A program made the position numbers and the translations under genes. Below, in pieces: positions 20,580 through 30,330 of a stretch of 64,000 nt of DNA. How positions within the stretch are numbered: position 1 is the stretch's first letter; each line of letters starts with the position of its first letter. The DNA comes from Paenibacillus rhizophilus (lineage in GTDB: Bacteria; Bacillota; Bacilli; Paenibacillales; Paenibacillaceae). The stretch covers positions 558,001 through 622,000 of the forward strand of contig NZ_RQPI01000001.1 in NCBI RefSeq assembly GCF_003854965.1, read 5' to 3'. Under the pieces are notes generated by a model that saw only the letters and a program-made list of their open reading frames with translations, was not told the DNA's origin and searched no databases.

Positions 20580-20939
20580 ATGGGACTTAATTTGGGCGGT
20601 TTTGGCGACTTGAAGGGACTGATCGAAAAAGCGAAGTCTCCGGGAGGGCTGATGGAAATCGCAAAAAGTCTTCCTTTAGACCAACTGCTGCAAAAGCTGC
20701 CTCTCGACAGTCTGCTGACTCCGGAATTCATGCAGAAGTATACGCCGTTCCAGTCTATCGGAGAACTGCTGGAGAAAGCCGGACTTGGCTCGGCCGGCGA
20801 TTCTGCGCAAAGGATAGCCGAGGTGCCGCAGGACAAGCTGGACAATCAGGTGAAGGAAACCACCTCTTTCGGCTCGATGCAGCAGCTGCTGCAAAAAGCG
20901 GTGGAGTATTACCAATCCCGCCAGCCGGGCGGGAAATAA
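20580..20939 (+). CDS. Hypothetical protein, helical, 119 residues
   Basis: ATG follows AAAGGAGG. No family was recognised. The sequence begins with a glycine-rich segment (GLNLGGFGDLKG) and continues with short amphipathic helices rich in Leu-Leu pairs (DQLLQKLPLDSLL, IGELLEKAGLG, MQQLLQKAVEYY). It has no signal peptide, membrane segment or cysteine. It stands alone between a 13-bp dyad and a terminator. Probably a real, lineage-specific cytoplasmic protein. Confidence 0.75.
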   Translation: MGLNLGGFGDLKGLIEKAKSPGGLMEIAKSLPLDQLLQKLPLDSLLTPEFMQKYTPFQSIGELLEKAGLGSAGDSAQRIAEVPQDKLDNQVKETTSFGSMQQLLQKAVEYYQSRQPGGK

Positions 20940-20959
20940 AAGAGCGGCTTTTCAAAAGG

Positions 20960-21006
20960 ACGCTTCTTCTTTATCGTAATATACGATGAGGAAGAGGCGT
21001 TTTTTA
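20960..21006 (+). terminator. Terminator after 20580 gene
   Basis: Imperfect long hairpin (CGCTTCTTCTTTATCGTA / TACGATGAGGAAGAGGCG) followed by TTTTTTATTTT. Confidence 0.85.
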
Positions 21007-21021
21007 TTTTGCCGCAAAACC

Positions 21022-21049
21022 GAACACTTCCCTCCACTAAAAGCGTATA
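21022..21049 (+). promoter_or_regulatory. Candidate ECF-sigma autoregulatory promoter
   Basis: GAACAC - 16 bases - CGTATA, 32 bases before the sigma factor gene. It fits the Bacillus ECF pattern of GAAAC, about 16 bases, then CGT. Likely self-activation of the sigma operon. Confidence 0.55.
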
Positions 21050-21080
21050 GCAAATAAAACCGGGAGGAAGGAGCTTTACG

Positions 21081-21617
21081 TTGAAAGATCATCCCATCAT
21101 GCAGCGCCAAGCACGGAAAATATTTGAGGACCATTCCTCCTATATATATGGCGTTGCGCTCATGATTACCAAGTCCCCCGCAATGGCGGACGATGTCACG
21201 CAGGAAACATTTTTGCGGGCCTTTGGCAAATATCATTTATACGATTCTTCCAGACCGATTCGGCCCTGGTTATACCGGATTGCGATCAACATTACGAGAA
21301 GCATGCAGCGTAAGCTACGGTGGCAGTCGCTCTTCGGATATGTACCAGAGAGGGAATCCGGCGATTCGCTGGAACATATTATTTTGGATCATGAACGGCA
21401 CGCGGAGTTATGGGAAGCGGTGAGCGGCTTGTCCAAAAAACAAAGAGAGGTTATTACCCTGCATTATTATGCGGAACTTCCGCTGCGGGAAACGGCCGAG
21501 ACGCTTGGTATCTCGATCGGAACTTGCAAGTCAAGATTGAACGCCGCTCTTGAAAAGCTTCGAAGTAACTGTCATTTCGTGAGTAATCCATTGCCCGTAA
21601 AGGAGGGGAGAAAATGA
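21081..21617 (+). CDS. ECF-type RNA polymerase sigma factor
   Basis: A 178-residue sigma-70 family protein with region 2 (IFEDHSSYIYGVALMITKSPAMADDVTQETFLRAF ... RPIRPWLYRIAINI) and region 4 (LSKKQREVITLHYYAELPLRETAETLGISIGTCKSRLNAALEKL). The TTG start follows GGAGGAAGGAG. Its last codons overlap the start of the DUF4179 anti-sigma gene by 4 bases, the usual coupling of ECF sigma factor and membrane anti-sigma. It resembles SigV/SigW-like envelope-stress factors. Confidence 0.92.
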   Translation: MKDHPIMQRQARKIFEDHSSYIYGVALMITKSPAMADDVTQETFLRAFGKYHLYDSSRPIRPWLYRIAINITRSMQRKLRWQSLFGYVPERESGDSLEHIILDHERHAELWEAVSGLSKKQREVITLHYYAELPLRETAETLGISIGTCKSRLNAALEKLRSNCHFVSNPLPVKEGRK

Positions 21618-23024
21618 ATAATCGAACGGACCGTAAGTCCGGCCGAACGGAAATAAGCCTGGAACCGATAAAAGCTGCTGAGGCGGACACTTTCAAGATT
21701 GCTCCGTATTTATTCCGCGAGCTTCGGCCATCCTTTTCCTTTGAGGAACTTTGGGAGAAGCGCCTGGGCGGCGAGGAAAAGGAGGAACGCAATAATCCGT
21801 TCCGAAAATGGAGAATCGGTCTTGTTGCTTTGGCTGTCGCATTTGTAATGGTCATCGGCTCGAACTTTTTTTATCCATCGTTCGGCGAGGCTCTAAGGCG
21901 TATTTCTTTTATCGATCTGCTGTACAAGAAGGGGCTTTTCCCTGGCGGATTGGAACAAATTGAGAAGAAAAACCTCAGTTCTCCGGGGAATACCTTCGTT
22001 ACCGATCAAGGAATTGGGTTCAGGATTGACAATGTATTTTATGACGGCATCCAGCTCGTCTTGAATTATGAAGTGAATTTCCCGCCGGATGGGCCTAAAA
22101 TTACGGACAAAGATGCGGAAGTATACTACAATCTCGATTTTGCGGAGAAACGAGCCGATCTTAACAGCATGTATACGCATGAGTTTACGATTACGGGCGA
22201 TCATAGCTTTGTCGGAACTACCCTTTTCTCGTTTGGACGGTCTGAAATGCCGGATACTTTGCATCTGAACATGCACATAGATCGTATCGGAACACAAAAA
22301 GGAAATTGGGACATTTCTATTCCGTTAAACAGGTCCAAAAGCGACGCGCTCACACAGACATTTTATCCAGGTGTTAAAGCAACTTATCAAGGGACCGAAT
22401 TCACTGTGGAGAAACTGGTTCTGGCGCCGGCCGCCGTAAGGCTTGTGCTTCAAGCGGAGGACAATTACTGGATGGCGAATTGGTCGATTCAGCTTCAAGA
22501 TGATCTGGGAACTTATCTGGATTCGGGAGGAGCAAGCGGCAGCGAGAACGGGCAATCGATTACGGATTATTCCAGTTTGACCGATATCAACCCGCATCCC
22601 GCTTATTTAAAAGCTTGTCATTCGGGCCCGGAATTCTTCCGCCAATCCAAATCCAGAACCTCCTAAAGAAGTACTGACAGAAGTCAAAAATACATTTCCC
22701 ATCCAACTGCATAGGGAAAAAGGCGGGGACATAACGATTACGAATATCAATTACAGTCCGCGCGAGACGCGCGTATATTATACGCTAAGTGGAGGAATGG
22801 AACAGAATTTGCCTTTTCATTTCAGGACAACGGCGGAAGAGTTTATTCCAAATATGCATTTTCCAGTGCGGACTGCTAGAGACAAACTGTCGTTTATGGC
22901 GGTATTCCCGCCGCTGGACCCGAAGAATGGACTCGAAGTGGTTACAGATGCCTGTCCGACCGGCAAGAACGCTGAACCGGTGCGGGTTAAAATACCGTTA
23001 AACTGGGATACTTCTTCACAATAA
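21614..23024 (+). pseudogene. DUF4179 membrane anti-sigma factor, frameshifted
   Basis: The N-terminal ~75 residues are cytoplasmic and include FSFEELWEKRL; one membrane helix follows (RIGLVALAVAFVMVIGSNFF), then an extracellular DUF4179-like domain. The first frame stops at 22666 after HPAYLKAC. The protein clearly continues in the +1 frame from about 22611 (KLVIRARNSS, then EPPKEVLTEVKNTFPIQLHREKGG) to 23024. One extra A in TTTAAAA near 22607-22612 explains the break. The N-terminal 330 residues could still hold the sigma factor. The cause may be a sequencing error, phase variation or a true mutation. Confidence 0.8.
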
Positions 23025-23025
23025 A

Positions 23026-23070
23026 AAAACCGCCGGCAGAGCTGTCATTCGAAGCTTTGCCGGCGGTTTT
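23026..23070. terminator. Bidirectional terminator
   Basis: Stem AAAACCGCCGGC / GCCGGCGGTTTT, A-run before and T-run after, between the anti-sigma gene and the convergent permease. Confidence 0.92.
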
Positions 23071-23084
23071 TGCAATGAGCTATT

Positions 23085-24407
23085 TCAGGAAACTTCGGTC
23101 CGCTGTTCGGGACATTTAACCGGAGCGGATTGTGCCTTAAAGGCAGTCTTCTGCTTCTTGTAGAAGGTGAAGGCGAAATAAAAGGCAATGATGATGCAAG
23201 GATAGGCAATCGCCATGCCCGTAAAAGGAAACACGGCCGCAGTCGCGGCAAAGGAAATCCAGCTGATGGCAACCCCGAACCGGTTGCCCTTGAGCAGCCG
23301 GATTCCAGCCGCGCACCCCCCGATATAGGTCAGGATGAAGGTGGCATTCGGAAACGTAATCAGGGTCGTCAGCGAAACAAGGCCGCTGCCGTAAAGCGTA
23401 AGAACCGTTGTAAAGCACAGCAGGAGGAAGGCCAGCGCGCCGATCGGCGTATGAAAACGGCTGGACATCCTGCCCATCCACCCCGGGGCGTGGCCCTGGC
23501 GCGCCATCGAGTAGGCGACCCTTGAAGCGGCGCCGGCATAAGCTATAATTGTGGCGGTGCAGATGAACAGACCCGTGAGTCCGGCGATTAGCCCGCCCCA
23601 TTGCCCAAGCGGCCGGCTGATCATCCAGACCAGCGAGGAGGAGCTTCCTTTAAGGTAGCTTTCGGTGCCGACCACAGCCAGCGCCGTCAAGAAATACAGC
23701 GCGCCGACAACAATGGCGGCGATGGTAACCCCCTTGACCGCTGCGCGCTGCGGGTCCTTGAACTCCTCGGACAGATGGGACACCGCTTCCCAGCCGATAA
23801 AGCACCAGAACAGAATCGCCGTTGCCTTGCCGACGTTCATCCAGCCGTGCGGGACAAACGGGGTAAAGGCGGTGCTGTCCATCCGCGGCAGCGCTGCGGA
23901 AAAAGCGAAGACGAGCACGGCAACGATGGCGAGCACGACGGCGATTTGCACTTTCCCGGCGAGCTGCATGCCGACCCAGTTCATGCCGAGCCCGGTAACC
24001 AGGATCGCGGCGGCCAGCGCGATTCGCGCCGGTTCGCCCCAGCCCATGGCGGCGGACATATAGCCCGCTCCGGTCAGGGCGGCTACGGGAGCGCCAATCG
24101 GCACGGACATGAGGAAGAACCAGCCGACCAGCGTGCCGGCGCGTTCCCCGAAAGCAAGCGTTACGAAATGAGACACACCGCCGGCGTTCGGAAATTTGGC
24201 GGAGAGCAGGCCCATTGAGAGCGCCATCGGCAGAATTAGCAGCGTCATGAATCCCCAAGAGAGCAGCGAAGCGGGCCCCGCCATTTCCGCCGCCAGTCCA
24301 GGCACGATAAGCACCCCCGATCCGAGCACCGCACCGATATATAGAGCGATCGCCTGCGGCATCCCGATATGGTTTTGCAGCGAATTAGATTCCTTCATTA
24401 AAATCAT
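23085..24407 (-). CDS. APC family amino acid permease (YjeH-like)
   Basis: A 440-residue polytopic protein with ~12 helices. The first helix has ALYIGAVLGSGVLIVPG, the substrate-binding GSG motif of APC transporters. ILFWCFIGWEAVSHLSEEFKDPQR is the conserved TM6 region. Closest in feel to YjeH-type exporters of Met and branched-chain amino acids. It is divergent from a LysR gene, which probably regulates it. ATG 24407 follows AAAGG. Confidence 0.88.
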   Translation of the reverse strand: MILMKESNSLQNHIGMPQAIALYIGAVLGSGVLIVPGLAAEMAGPASLLSWGFMTLLILPMALSMGLLSAKFPNAGGVSHFVTLAFGERAGTLVGWFFLMSVPIGAPVAALTGAGYMSAAMGWGEPARIALAAAILVTGLGMNWVGMQLAGKVQIAVVLAIVAVLVFAFSAALPRMDSTAFTPFVPHGWMNVGKATAILFWCFIGWEAVSHLSEEFKDPQRAAVKGVTIAAIVVGALYFLTALAVVGTESYLKGSSSSLVWMISRPLGQWGGLIAGLTGLFICTATIIAYAGAASRVAYSMARQGHAPGWMGRMSSRFHTPIGALAFLLLCFTTVLTLYGSGLVSLTTLITFPNATFILTYIGGCAAGIRLLKGNRFGVAISWISFAATAAVFPFTGMAIAYPCIIIAFYFAFTFYKKQKTAFKAQSAPVKCPEQRTEVS

Positions 24408-24523
24408 CCAGCCTTTCTTGTCATTCTTGTCTTTTGTTAAAGAGTATCAGATAATAGTCCTATTGGAAAAACGGAATGTTTAGATGACATCCATTCAAAA
24501 TTCCGATGGAAGGGTGCATGTCG

Positions 24524-25435
24524 ATGGAATCCCGTCATCTTTTTACTTTTTTGGTCGTGGTGGAAACTGGGAGCTTCACACGGGCCGCCCAGAAGCTCGA
24601 TTACGCCCAATCCAGCATTACGGCGCAAATTCAAGCTTTGGAAAGCGAACTGGGTCAACCGCTGTTTAACCGGATCGGCAAAAGAATCACCCTGACCGAC
24701 GCCGGACGCCGTCTTCTGCCATATGCCCAGGAGATATCCAAAATGCATGCCATGGCTGAGAACGCACTGCGCTCGCAAAGCGGCATCGGCGGATCGCTTA
24801 AGATCGGCGGGCCTGAATCTCTGGCGGCCTTTCGGCTCCCCGGCATCATTCGCGAATACAGAGAAAGGTATCCCCAAGTTGAGATGATTCTCAAACCCGG
24901 TTTCTGCTGGGATTTGCGGGAAATGATCCGGTCGGGCGAGGTGGATTTGGCTTTTTTGCTGCAGCCCGAACAGGACGACAAGGATCTGCATATCGAGACG
25001 CTGGTGCAGGAGGAAATGGCGCTGGTTGCGCCGGTGAATCACCGGCTGGTTCACCTTGCCGCAGTCGATCCGTCCGATCTTAAAGAGGAGACGATTCTGC
25101 ATACCGAGACGGGCTGTTCGTACCGGCTGCTGTTTGAGCAGCATTTGAATACGCATGGAGTGTACCCGGACCCGAAGCTGGAATTCTGGAGCATCGAAGC
25201 GATCAAGCAGTGCGTTATGGCCGGTCTGGGCATTTCCTTTTTGCCGCTGGTTACGGTGCAAAAAGAACTCGCGGACGGAACGATGGCGCGGCTGAACTGG
25301 GATGACGAATCCCAGCGGGTGGCGACTCAGGTTGCATATCACCGCAAAAAATGGAAGTCACCGGCGCTCGAAGCATTTATGGAAACGGTTCGGAAGCATG
25401 CGTCGGGGTGGCAGCGCCAAGGCGTTCACGGCTAA
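24524..25435 (+). CDS. LysR family transcriptional regulator
   Basis: About 303 residues with the LysR winged helix FTFLVVVETGSFTRAAQKLDYAQSSITAQIQALESELGQPLFNRIGKRITLTDAG and a periplasmic-binding-like effector domain from residue ~90. ATG 24524 lies about 9 bases after GGAAGGG; ATGs at 24506 and 24518 are also in frame. It is divergent from the APC permease, the classic LysR target arrangement, so it likely senses the exported amino acid. Confidence 0.9.
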   Translation: MESRHLFTFLVVVETGSFTRAAQKLDYAQSSITAQIQALESELGQPLFNRIGKRITLTDAGRRLLPYAQEISKMHAMAENALRSQSGIGGSLKIGGPESLAAFRLPGIIREYRERYPQVEMILKPGFCWDLREMIRSGEVDLAFLLQPEQDDKDLHIETLVQEEMALVAPVNHRLVHLAAVDPSDLKEETILHTETGCSYRLLFEQHLNTHGVYPDPKLEFWSIEAIKQCVMAGLGISFLPLVTVQKELADGTMARLNWDDESQRVATQVAYHRKKWKSPALEAFMETVRKHASGWQRQGVHG

Positions 25436-25485
25436 GTTAATATCTGCTATAATAAGTGGTCGGAAAAGGGGAGGAGGGAATCCGC

Positions 25486-26394
25486 ATGGACGAAGCTCTG
25501 CTGGAGTATGAAGAAGAACTCGAAGCCTTTATCGTCTGGATGAAGGATGCGGGTTACACGCCGTATACCCGAAAATCGTATCTGGCCGATATCCGGCAGT
25601 TCTTAATCAGTCTGAACGGCAAGAAGCTGGATAACGTCAAAAAGCTGCACGTCATCTCCTTCCTTACCTCGATGCGCGAACGCGGAGTAAGCGACGCCAC
25701 TAGGAACCGCAAGCACGCCTCGGTCAGCTGCTTCTTCAAATCGCTGATCGAACTTGAACTGTTGACCGGCAATCCCGCGGCGGGCATCAAAAAGTCCAAG
25801 ACCGAGAAAAACCGGGACCCGGTCTATTTGGACGAGGACGATATGCGGCTCTTTCTGGCTAATGTGGACGGCAAGTACAAAGAACGCAATTTAGCCATTT
25901 TTCTGCTGATGGCTTATATGGGGCTGCGCGTTGGGGAGGTACATACGCTTGATTTGGGAGATTATCATCCGGAACGGCGCACGCTGCGCATATTCGGTAA
26001 AGGGCGCAAATGGCGCAATGTTCCCGTGCCGGGGGATGTCGCCCCTTATCTGGACCATGCGCTGGAGGAACGGCTGACGCCCTGGCGCGGAAGCAGGGAA
26101 GAAGCGATGTTCATCTCCCAAAAAGGCCGCCGCCTCTCGATCCGCGCCATTCAGGGCATTGCCGCCGAGACCTTTCAGCGCTTCCAGAGCGGAACTCCGG
26201 CTGCCTACCGGCGTTCTTTTTCCAGCCATAAGCTTCGGCACTCCTTCGCCACGATGCTGCTGCGTAAGGGTGCGGATTTACGGACCGTTCAGGAATTGCT
26301 AGGACATTCCTCTATTCAGACAACGACGGTGTACACCCATATTACGGACAAGGAAAAAGAAGAAGCCATGTCCCGCCTGCAGCTCCACCTCTAA
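25486..26394 (+). CDS. Tyrosine recombinase, XerC/XerD-like
   Basis: About 302 residues. N-terminal SAM-like core-binding domain (YTRKSYLADIRQFLISLNG), then the catalytic domain with Arg in YMGLRVGEVHTL, the HKLRHSFATMLL box, GHSSIQTTTVYTH (His and nucleophile Tyr) and Lys in GKGRKWRNVPVP. All active residues are present. ATG 25486 follows GGAGGAGGG. There is no adjacent att site or phage gene, so it is more likely a chromosomal Xer paralogue than an integrase of a mobile island. Confidence 0.88.
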   Translation: MDEALLEYEEELEAFIVWMKDAGYTPYTRKSYLADIRQFLISLNGKKLDNVKKLHVISFLTSMRERGVSDATRNRKHASVSCFFKSLIELELLTGNPAAGIKKSKTEKNRDPVYLDEDDMRLFLANVDGKYKERNLAIFLLMAYMGLRVGEVHTLDLGDYHPERRTLRIFGKGRKWRNVPVPGDVAPYLDHALEERLTPWRGSREEAMFISQKGRRLSIRAIQGIAAETFQRFQSGTPAAYRRSFSSHKLRHSFATMLLRKGADLRTVQELLGHSSIQTTTVYTHITDKEKEEAMSRLQLHL

Positions 26395-26480
26395 AACATA
26401 ACATTAAATTAACACCACTGTGAAAGATATTGGTGACAAGAACGCCGATCAACGGTTAACATGGAAATGAGGTTGCAGAC

Positions 26481-27578
26481 ATGAAATTCAATGTCCAATT
26501 TCTGTCCTTTTATGTGATTCAGGTAGAAGGAAATGAAGGACAAGGCGCGAAATCGTACAAGCATTACCAAACGCTGGATGAAGAAGAGTATGAGCACAGC
26601 GAGATCAAGAAGTTTCTGGACGGGGAGTTTACGCGGACAGCCAAGCGAAAGGTGGAGAAAAATCCGAACTCGGAGCAGGCGCCGACCAAGATCGGACGCT
26701 TTCTTGTGGAGCCGGGGTACGACCTTGACAGCAATCCTAACTTTAATCAGCTGACGCGGCTACGCGCGGCGGAAGACGTGGAATCCTTTCACAATTTCGG
26801 CGATGATCTGGTCCGAAGCTATCTCGACACGAGCGCCGTTCGCGGGGGAGCGCTTATTGTTTCCCAGGCTGTCCTGCGCACCCATGGCGACGACCCGTTC
26901 GTGTTCATCATGAAATGCGATTTCGAGTCCAAAATCGCCCGTATATCCGATGAGCGCAGTCTGATCAGCGAAGTGGAAATGGCGATCAGCGCCCGCAATA
27001 TGAAGTCGATCCAGTATCCTTATATGCTGGAGGAAGGCATGGTGGAGGAGTGGGAGCTCAAGATCCACCAATCTTCGCATGCCCGTTATTTCGAGGATTT
27101 TCTGAAGTTCGTCACCTACGAGCAGTCGATTCCCGAGATTGTGAACGATCAGGTCATGGAGTACGTGCAGAGCTATGTGGAGACGAAGTGGCCGGACGAA
27201 TCCCATGAGGAACGCCAGCAGACCGAGCGGGATTTGGAGCTTTGGGCGGCAAGCGAGAAGCGAGATATCCAGCACAAGTGGGAGCCTGAGGAAGTCATCG
27301 AGGCGGCGGCGCGGATTATCGACATCAAGCCGGAAATCGAGCTGAAATTCAAAATCGGCGACACCTATGTCAAAGGATTTTTGGCGGATTACGGGGACAA
27401 GATCCATATCGCCACGCTTGGCGACCGTTATGCGCTTGTGATCGAAGGCTCTTCTTTTACTTTTGATAAAGGATTTTCGCCTGTGGAGCTGCTTCAGCCT
27501 GAGCCGTTTGACCGGCTCTCGGAACGCCTGAAGGAGAAGAAATGGACGGAGGACGACGGGGAACCCCGCGAAGAATAA
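26481..27578 (+). CDS. DUF3900-type conserved protein
   Basis: A 365-residue acidic cytoplasmic protein, very likely of the DUF3900 family, which resembles the nucleoid-associated NdpA-like fold. The N-terminal FNVQFLSFYVIQVEGNEGQGAKSYKHYQTLDEEEYEHSEIKKFLDGEF and central PFVFIMKCDFESKIARISDERSLI are the most conserved-looking parts. The C-terminal ~40 residues are charged. No signal peptide. Function unknown. Confidence 0.7.
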   Translation: MKFNVQFLSFYVIQVEGNEGQGAKSYKHYQTLDEEEYEHSEIKKFLDGEFTRTAKRKVEKNPNSEQAPTKIGRFLVEPGYDLDSNPNFNQLTRLRAAEDVESFHNFGDDLVRSYLDTSAVRGGALIVSQAVLRTHGDDPFVFIMKCDFESKIARISDERSLISEVEMAISARNMKSIQYPYMLEEGMVEEWELKIHQSSHARYFEDFLKFVTYEQSIPEIVNDQVMEYVQSYVETKWPDESHEERQQTERDLELWAASEKRDIQHKWEPEEVIEAAARIIDIKPEIELKFKIGDTYVKGFLADYGDKIHIATLGDRYALVIEGSSFTFDKGFSPVELLQPEPFDRLSERLKEKKWTEDDGEPREE

Positions 27579-27606
27579 AGAATCATCCGGGAAGTCGAAC
27601 GCAAAA

Positions 27607-27645
27607 GAAGCCGCCGGCTGTTTAACGCTTGGTGGCTTCTTCTTT
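27607..27645. terminator. Terminator between convergent genes
   Basis: Stem GAAGCCGCC / GGTGGCTTC followed by TTCTTT, between the DUF3900 and lactate dehydrogenase genes. Confidence 0.75.
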
Positions 27646-27674
27646 GTGCGCGTCCTGCTTCAATTGAGCTTGAC

Positions 27675-28604
27675 TTACAGCTCCAGTTTTGCGATTTCGG
27701 CTTTAAGCTTCTCGGCGGACTGCTGGAATAAATTCCGTTCTTCGTCACTCAGCGGCAGCTGCAGCACTTCGCGAACACCAGAACGGTCCACAATGCATGG
27801 TGCGCCGAGGAAGGCGTCCGATACGCCATTATAGTTGTTAAGCAGCGTTGAAACGTTCAGGACGGCGCCTTCATTGCTGAGGATGGCCTCCACGATCCGA
27901 TCCAGCGCAAGCCCGATGGCATAGGAGGTCGCTCCTTTGGCGTTAATGATTTCATAGGCGGCGTTTTTTGTATTTTCGTAAATCTCCTGGCGGGTCTCAT
28001 CACTAAAGCCGAGATCAATGCCGCCGCTGATGTTGGCCAGGCTCCATACGGGAACCTCGGAGTCGCCGTGCTCGCCGATGATGGAACCGTGAATGCTCCG
28101 CGGGTCGATCTCTTTGTGCTTCCCGATCAGATAACGGAAGCGGGCGCTGTCCAGCACGGTGCCGGACCCGATGACGCGCCTGCGGTCGAAGCCGCTGATT
28201 TTCAAAGTGGCATAAGAAAGAATATCGACAGGATTGGTTGCAATCAACAGAATGGCGTGCGAATTATATTTCGTAATCTTTTGGATAATATCCCGGAAAA
28301 TCGAAATATTTTTGCGCAGCAGGTCGATGCGCGTCTCGCCGGGCTTTTGGGAAGCCCCCGCGGTTACAATGATAATGTCCGCGTCGCGGCAGTCTTCGTA
28401 GGTTCCGGCCCACAGCTTTACTCCGCCTACAAAAGGCATCCCGTGGTTCATGTCAAGGGCTTCGCCAAGCGCCTTTTGGTGGTTGACGTCAATTAATACG
28501 AGTTCGGGCATGCGGCGGCGCAGCAGCAGGGTGTAAGCGGTGGTCGTACCAACGGCACCGGTGCCGATAACGACGACCCGGTTAGGTTTGAAAGGGGGGG
28601 CCAT
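27675..28604 (-). CDS. ldh: L-lactate dehydrogenase
   Basis: A 309-residue NAD-dependent enzyme reducing pyruvate to L-lactate in fermentation. Rossmann motif VVVIGTGAVGTTTAYTLLL, TAGASQKPGETRIDLL, ATNPVDILSYAT, GSGTVLDSARFRYLIG, and the catalytic His in IIGEHGDSEVPVWS. Full length. ATG follows AAGGAGATGG. The 5' flank has only a half-match (TGTGAA) to a Rex site. Malate dehydrogenase is less likely given the LDH-type motif order. Confidence 0.93.
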   Translation of the reverse strand: MAPPFKPNRVVVIGTGAVGTTTAYTLLLRRRMPELVLIDVNHQKALGEALDMNHGMPFVGGVKLWAGTYEDCRDADIIIVTAGASQKPGETRIDLLRKNISIFRDIIQKITKYNSHAILLIATNPVDILSYATLKISGFDRRRVIGSGTVLDSARFRYLIGKHKEIDPRSIHGSIIGEHGDSEVPVWSLANISGGIDLGFSDETRQEIYENTKNAAYEIINAKGATSYAIGLALDRIVEAILSNEGAVLNVSTLLNNYNGVSDAFLGAPCIVDRSGVREVLQLPLSDEERNLFQQSAEKLKAEIAKLEL

Positions 28605-28893
28605 ATTTCCATCTCCTTCGAAAATGTGAATTTTTCTTGTCCAATCTTAACCATCATAGCCTCATTCGATAGTCTTTTCAAGAACCCGTTATTTAATCCA
28701 TTACCCATTAATAACGGGAACCAACAACGAAAATCTGGGAAGGTGCGTCCCGGGCCCGATCTCATCTTTGCCGTAACCCAAGCCGCTGCGAACGGAAGAA
28801 AAGCGGGCGTCTATACGGCAGCGGGACTAGCAAGTTTGTAAATTGTGAATACTTCCCCCTAACCTAACATCTGAGACTGGAGAGAATTACAGC

Positions 28894-30291
28894 ATGAATC
28901 TATTTCGCAAAAAACCGCTCGCCGCTCCCCAAGAGATTGGCGCAAGCAAATTGAGCAAGACTTTGGGCGCCTTTGACTTAACGGCGCTTGGCGTCGGCGC
29001 CATTATCGGCACCGGCATTTTCGTTATGACGGGCGTGGCCGCCGCCGAGCACGCCGGTCCGGCACTTGTTCTTTCCTTCGTCATTGCCGGCTTGGCCTGT
29101 GTCCTGTCGGCGCTCTGCTACTCCGAGTTTGCCTCGACAATACCGGTTTCTGGCAGCGCCTACGCATACAGCTATGTTGCATTCGGCGAGCTGCTTGCCT
29201 GGATTCTGGGCTGGGATCTGGTGCTGGAATACGGAGTGGCCGCCGCCGCGGTAAGCAGCGGTTGGTCGGGTTATTTCCAGGGGCTGCTGGAAGGCTTCGG
29301 CGTACATTTGCCGACCGCTTTATCGGGGGCGTATAATGCAGACGAGGGCACCTTTATCAATTTGCCGGCAGTAGTCATCATTCTGCTGATCTCCTCTTTA
29401 CTGACCCGGGGAGTGAAAGAGACGGCGCGCTTCAATGAAGTGATCGTCGTCGTCAAGATCGCGGTCGTGCTGCTGTTTATTTTCACCGGTATTTTTTATG
29501 TGAAGCCCGAGAACTGGACGCCATTTATGCCTTTCGGCTTTCATGGAATCATGAATGGCGCGGCGACCGTGTTCTTTGCCTATATCGGATTTGACGCGCT
29601 GTCCACCGCCGCCGAAGAGGTGAAGCGACCGCAGCGGGATTTGCCTATCGGGATCATTTCCTCGCTGGCCATTTGCACTGTGCTGTACATTGCCGTTTCG
29701 CTCGTTCTGACCGGCATCGTTCCGTACCGGAGCCTGAATGTCAGCGATCCGGTGTCTTTTGCCCTGCGGTTCGCCGGACAAGATATGATTGCAGGCCTTA
29801 TCTCCGTCGGCGCGATTGCCGGCATGACCACCGTGCTGCTCGTGATGCTGTTCGGTCAAACCCGGCTGCTGTTTGCGATCTCCCGCGACGGCTTGCTGCC
29901 GAAAGCTTTGTCCAGAGTCAGCTCCAAGACGCATACGCCTGTCCGCAGCACCTGGATGGTAGGCGGCGTAATCGCCGTTCTGACGGGATTTGTTCCCCTT
30001 GACCGGCTGGCCAACCTGACGAGCATCGGAACGTTGTTTGCCTTTCTTGTCGTCTCGCTCGGCGTTATCGTGCTGCGGCGCACCCAGCCCGGTCTTAAAC
30101 GCGGCTTTACGGTACCTTGGGTTCCGGCGATTCCGCTTCTCAGCGCGGCGGCCTGCGCCTATTTAATGTACAATCTCGGCAAGGAGACCTGGATCGGCTT
30201 CTTTATCTGGCTTGTCGTCGGATTGATGATTTACGCCCTGTACGGATACCGCAGCAGTCTGCTGAACGGAGACGATAGCCGTTTGAAATAA
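28894..30291 (+). CDS. APC family cationic amino acid transporter (YfnA-like)
   Basis: A 465-residue permease with 12-14 helices. The N-terminal FDLTALGVGAIIGTGIFVMTG holds the APC GxGIF motif; YIGFDALSTAAEEVKRPQRDLPIGI is the TM6 signature; VSSKTHTPVRSTWMVG follows. It matches the CAT/YfnA group of amino acid transporters. ATG follows a modest GGAGAG. It stands alone between ldh and a lipoprotein gene 39 bases downstream. The 289 bases before it hold no further gene. Confidence 0.9.
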   Translation: MNLFRKKPLAAPQEIGASKLSKTLGAFDLTALGVGAIIGTGIFVMTGVAAAEHAGPALVLSFVIAGLACVLSALCYSEFASTIPVSGSAYAYSYVAFGELLAWILGWDLVLEYGVAAAAVSSGWSGYFQGLLEGFGVHLPTALSGAYNADEGTFINLPAVVIILLISSLLTRGVKETARFNEVIVVVKIAVVLLFIFTGIFYVKPENWTPFMPFGFHGIMNGAATVFFAYIGFDALSTAAEEVKRPQRDLPIGIISSLAICTVLYIAVSLVLTGIVPYRSLNVSDPVSFALRFAGQDMIAGLISVGAIAGMTTVLLVMLFGQTRLLFAISRDGLLPKALSRVSSKTHTPVRSTWMVGGVIAVLTGFVPLDRLANLTSIGTLFAFLVVSLGVIVLRRTQPGLKRGFTVPWVPAIPLLSAAACAYLMYNLGKETWIGFFIWLVVGLMIYALYGYRSSLLNGDDSRLK

Positions 30292-30330
30292 TAGGTTCCT
30301 ATAACTAAAATACCGAAAGGAGAGAGAGCT

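Noticed and set aside
23601..24218. Plus-strand frame of 205 residues inside the permease
   Set aside because: Composition is a reverse-complement shadow of a membrane protein gene with high GC; no ribosome binding site or family resemblance.
25486..26394. Integrase of a mobile island
   Set aside because: No attachment repeats, excisionase or phage genes nearby, and both flanks are ordinary chromosomal genes; a Xer-type paralogue is simpler.
28605..28660. Rex redox operator upstream of ldh
   Set aside because: Only one half (TGTGAA) matches; the second arm is too degenerate.
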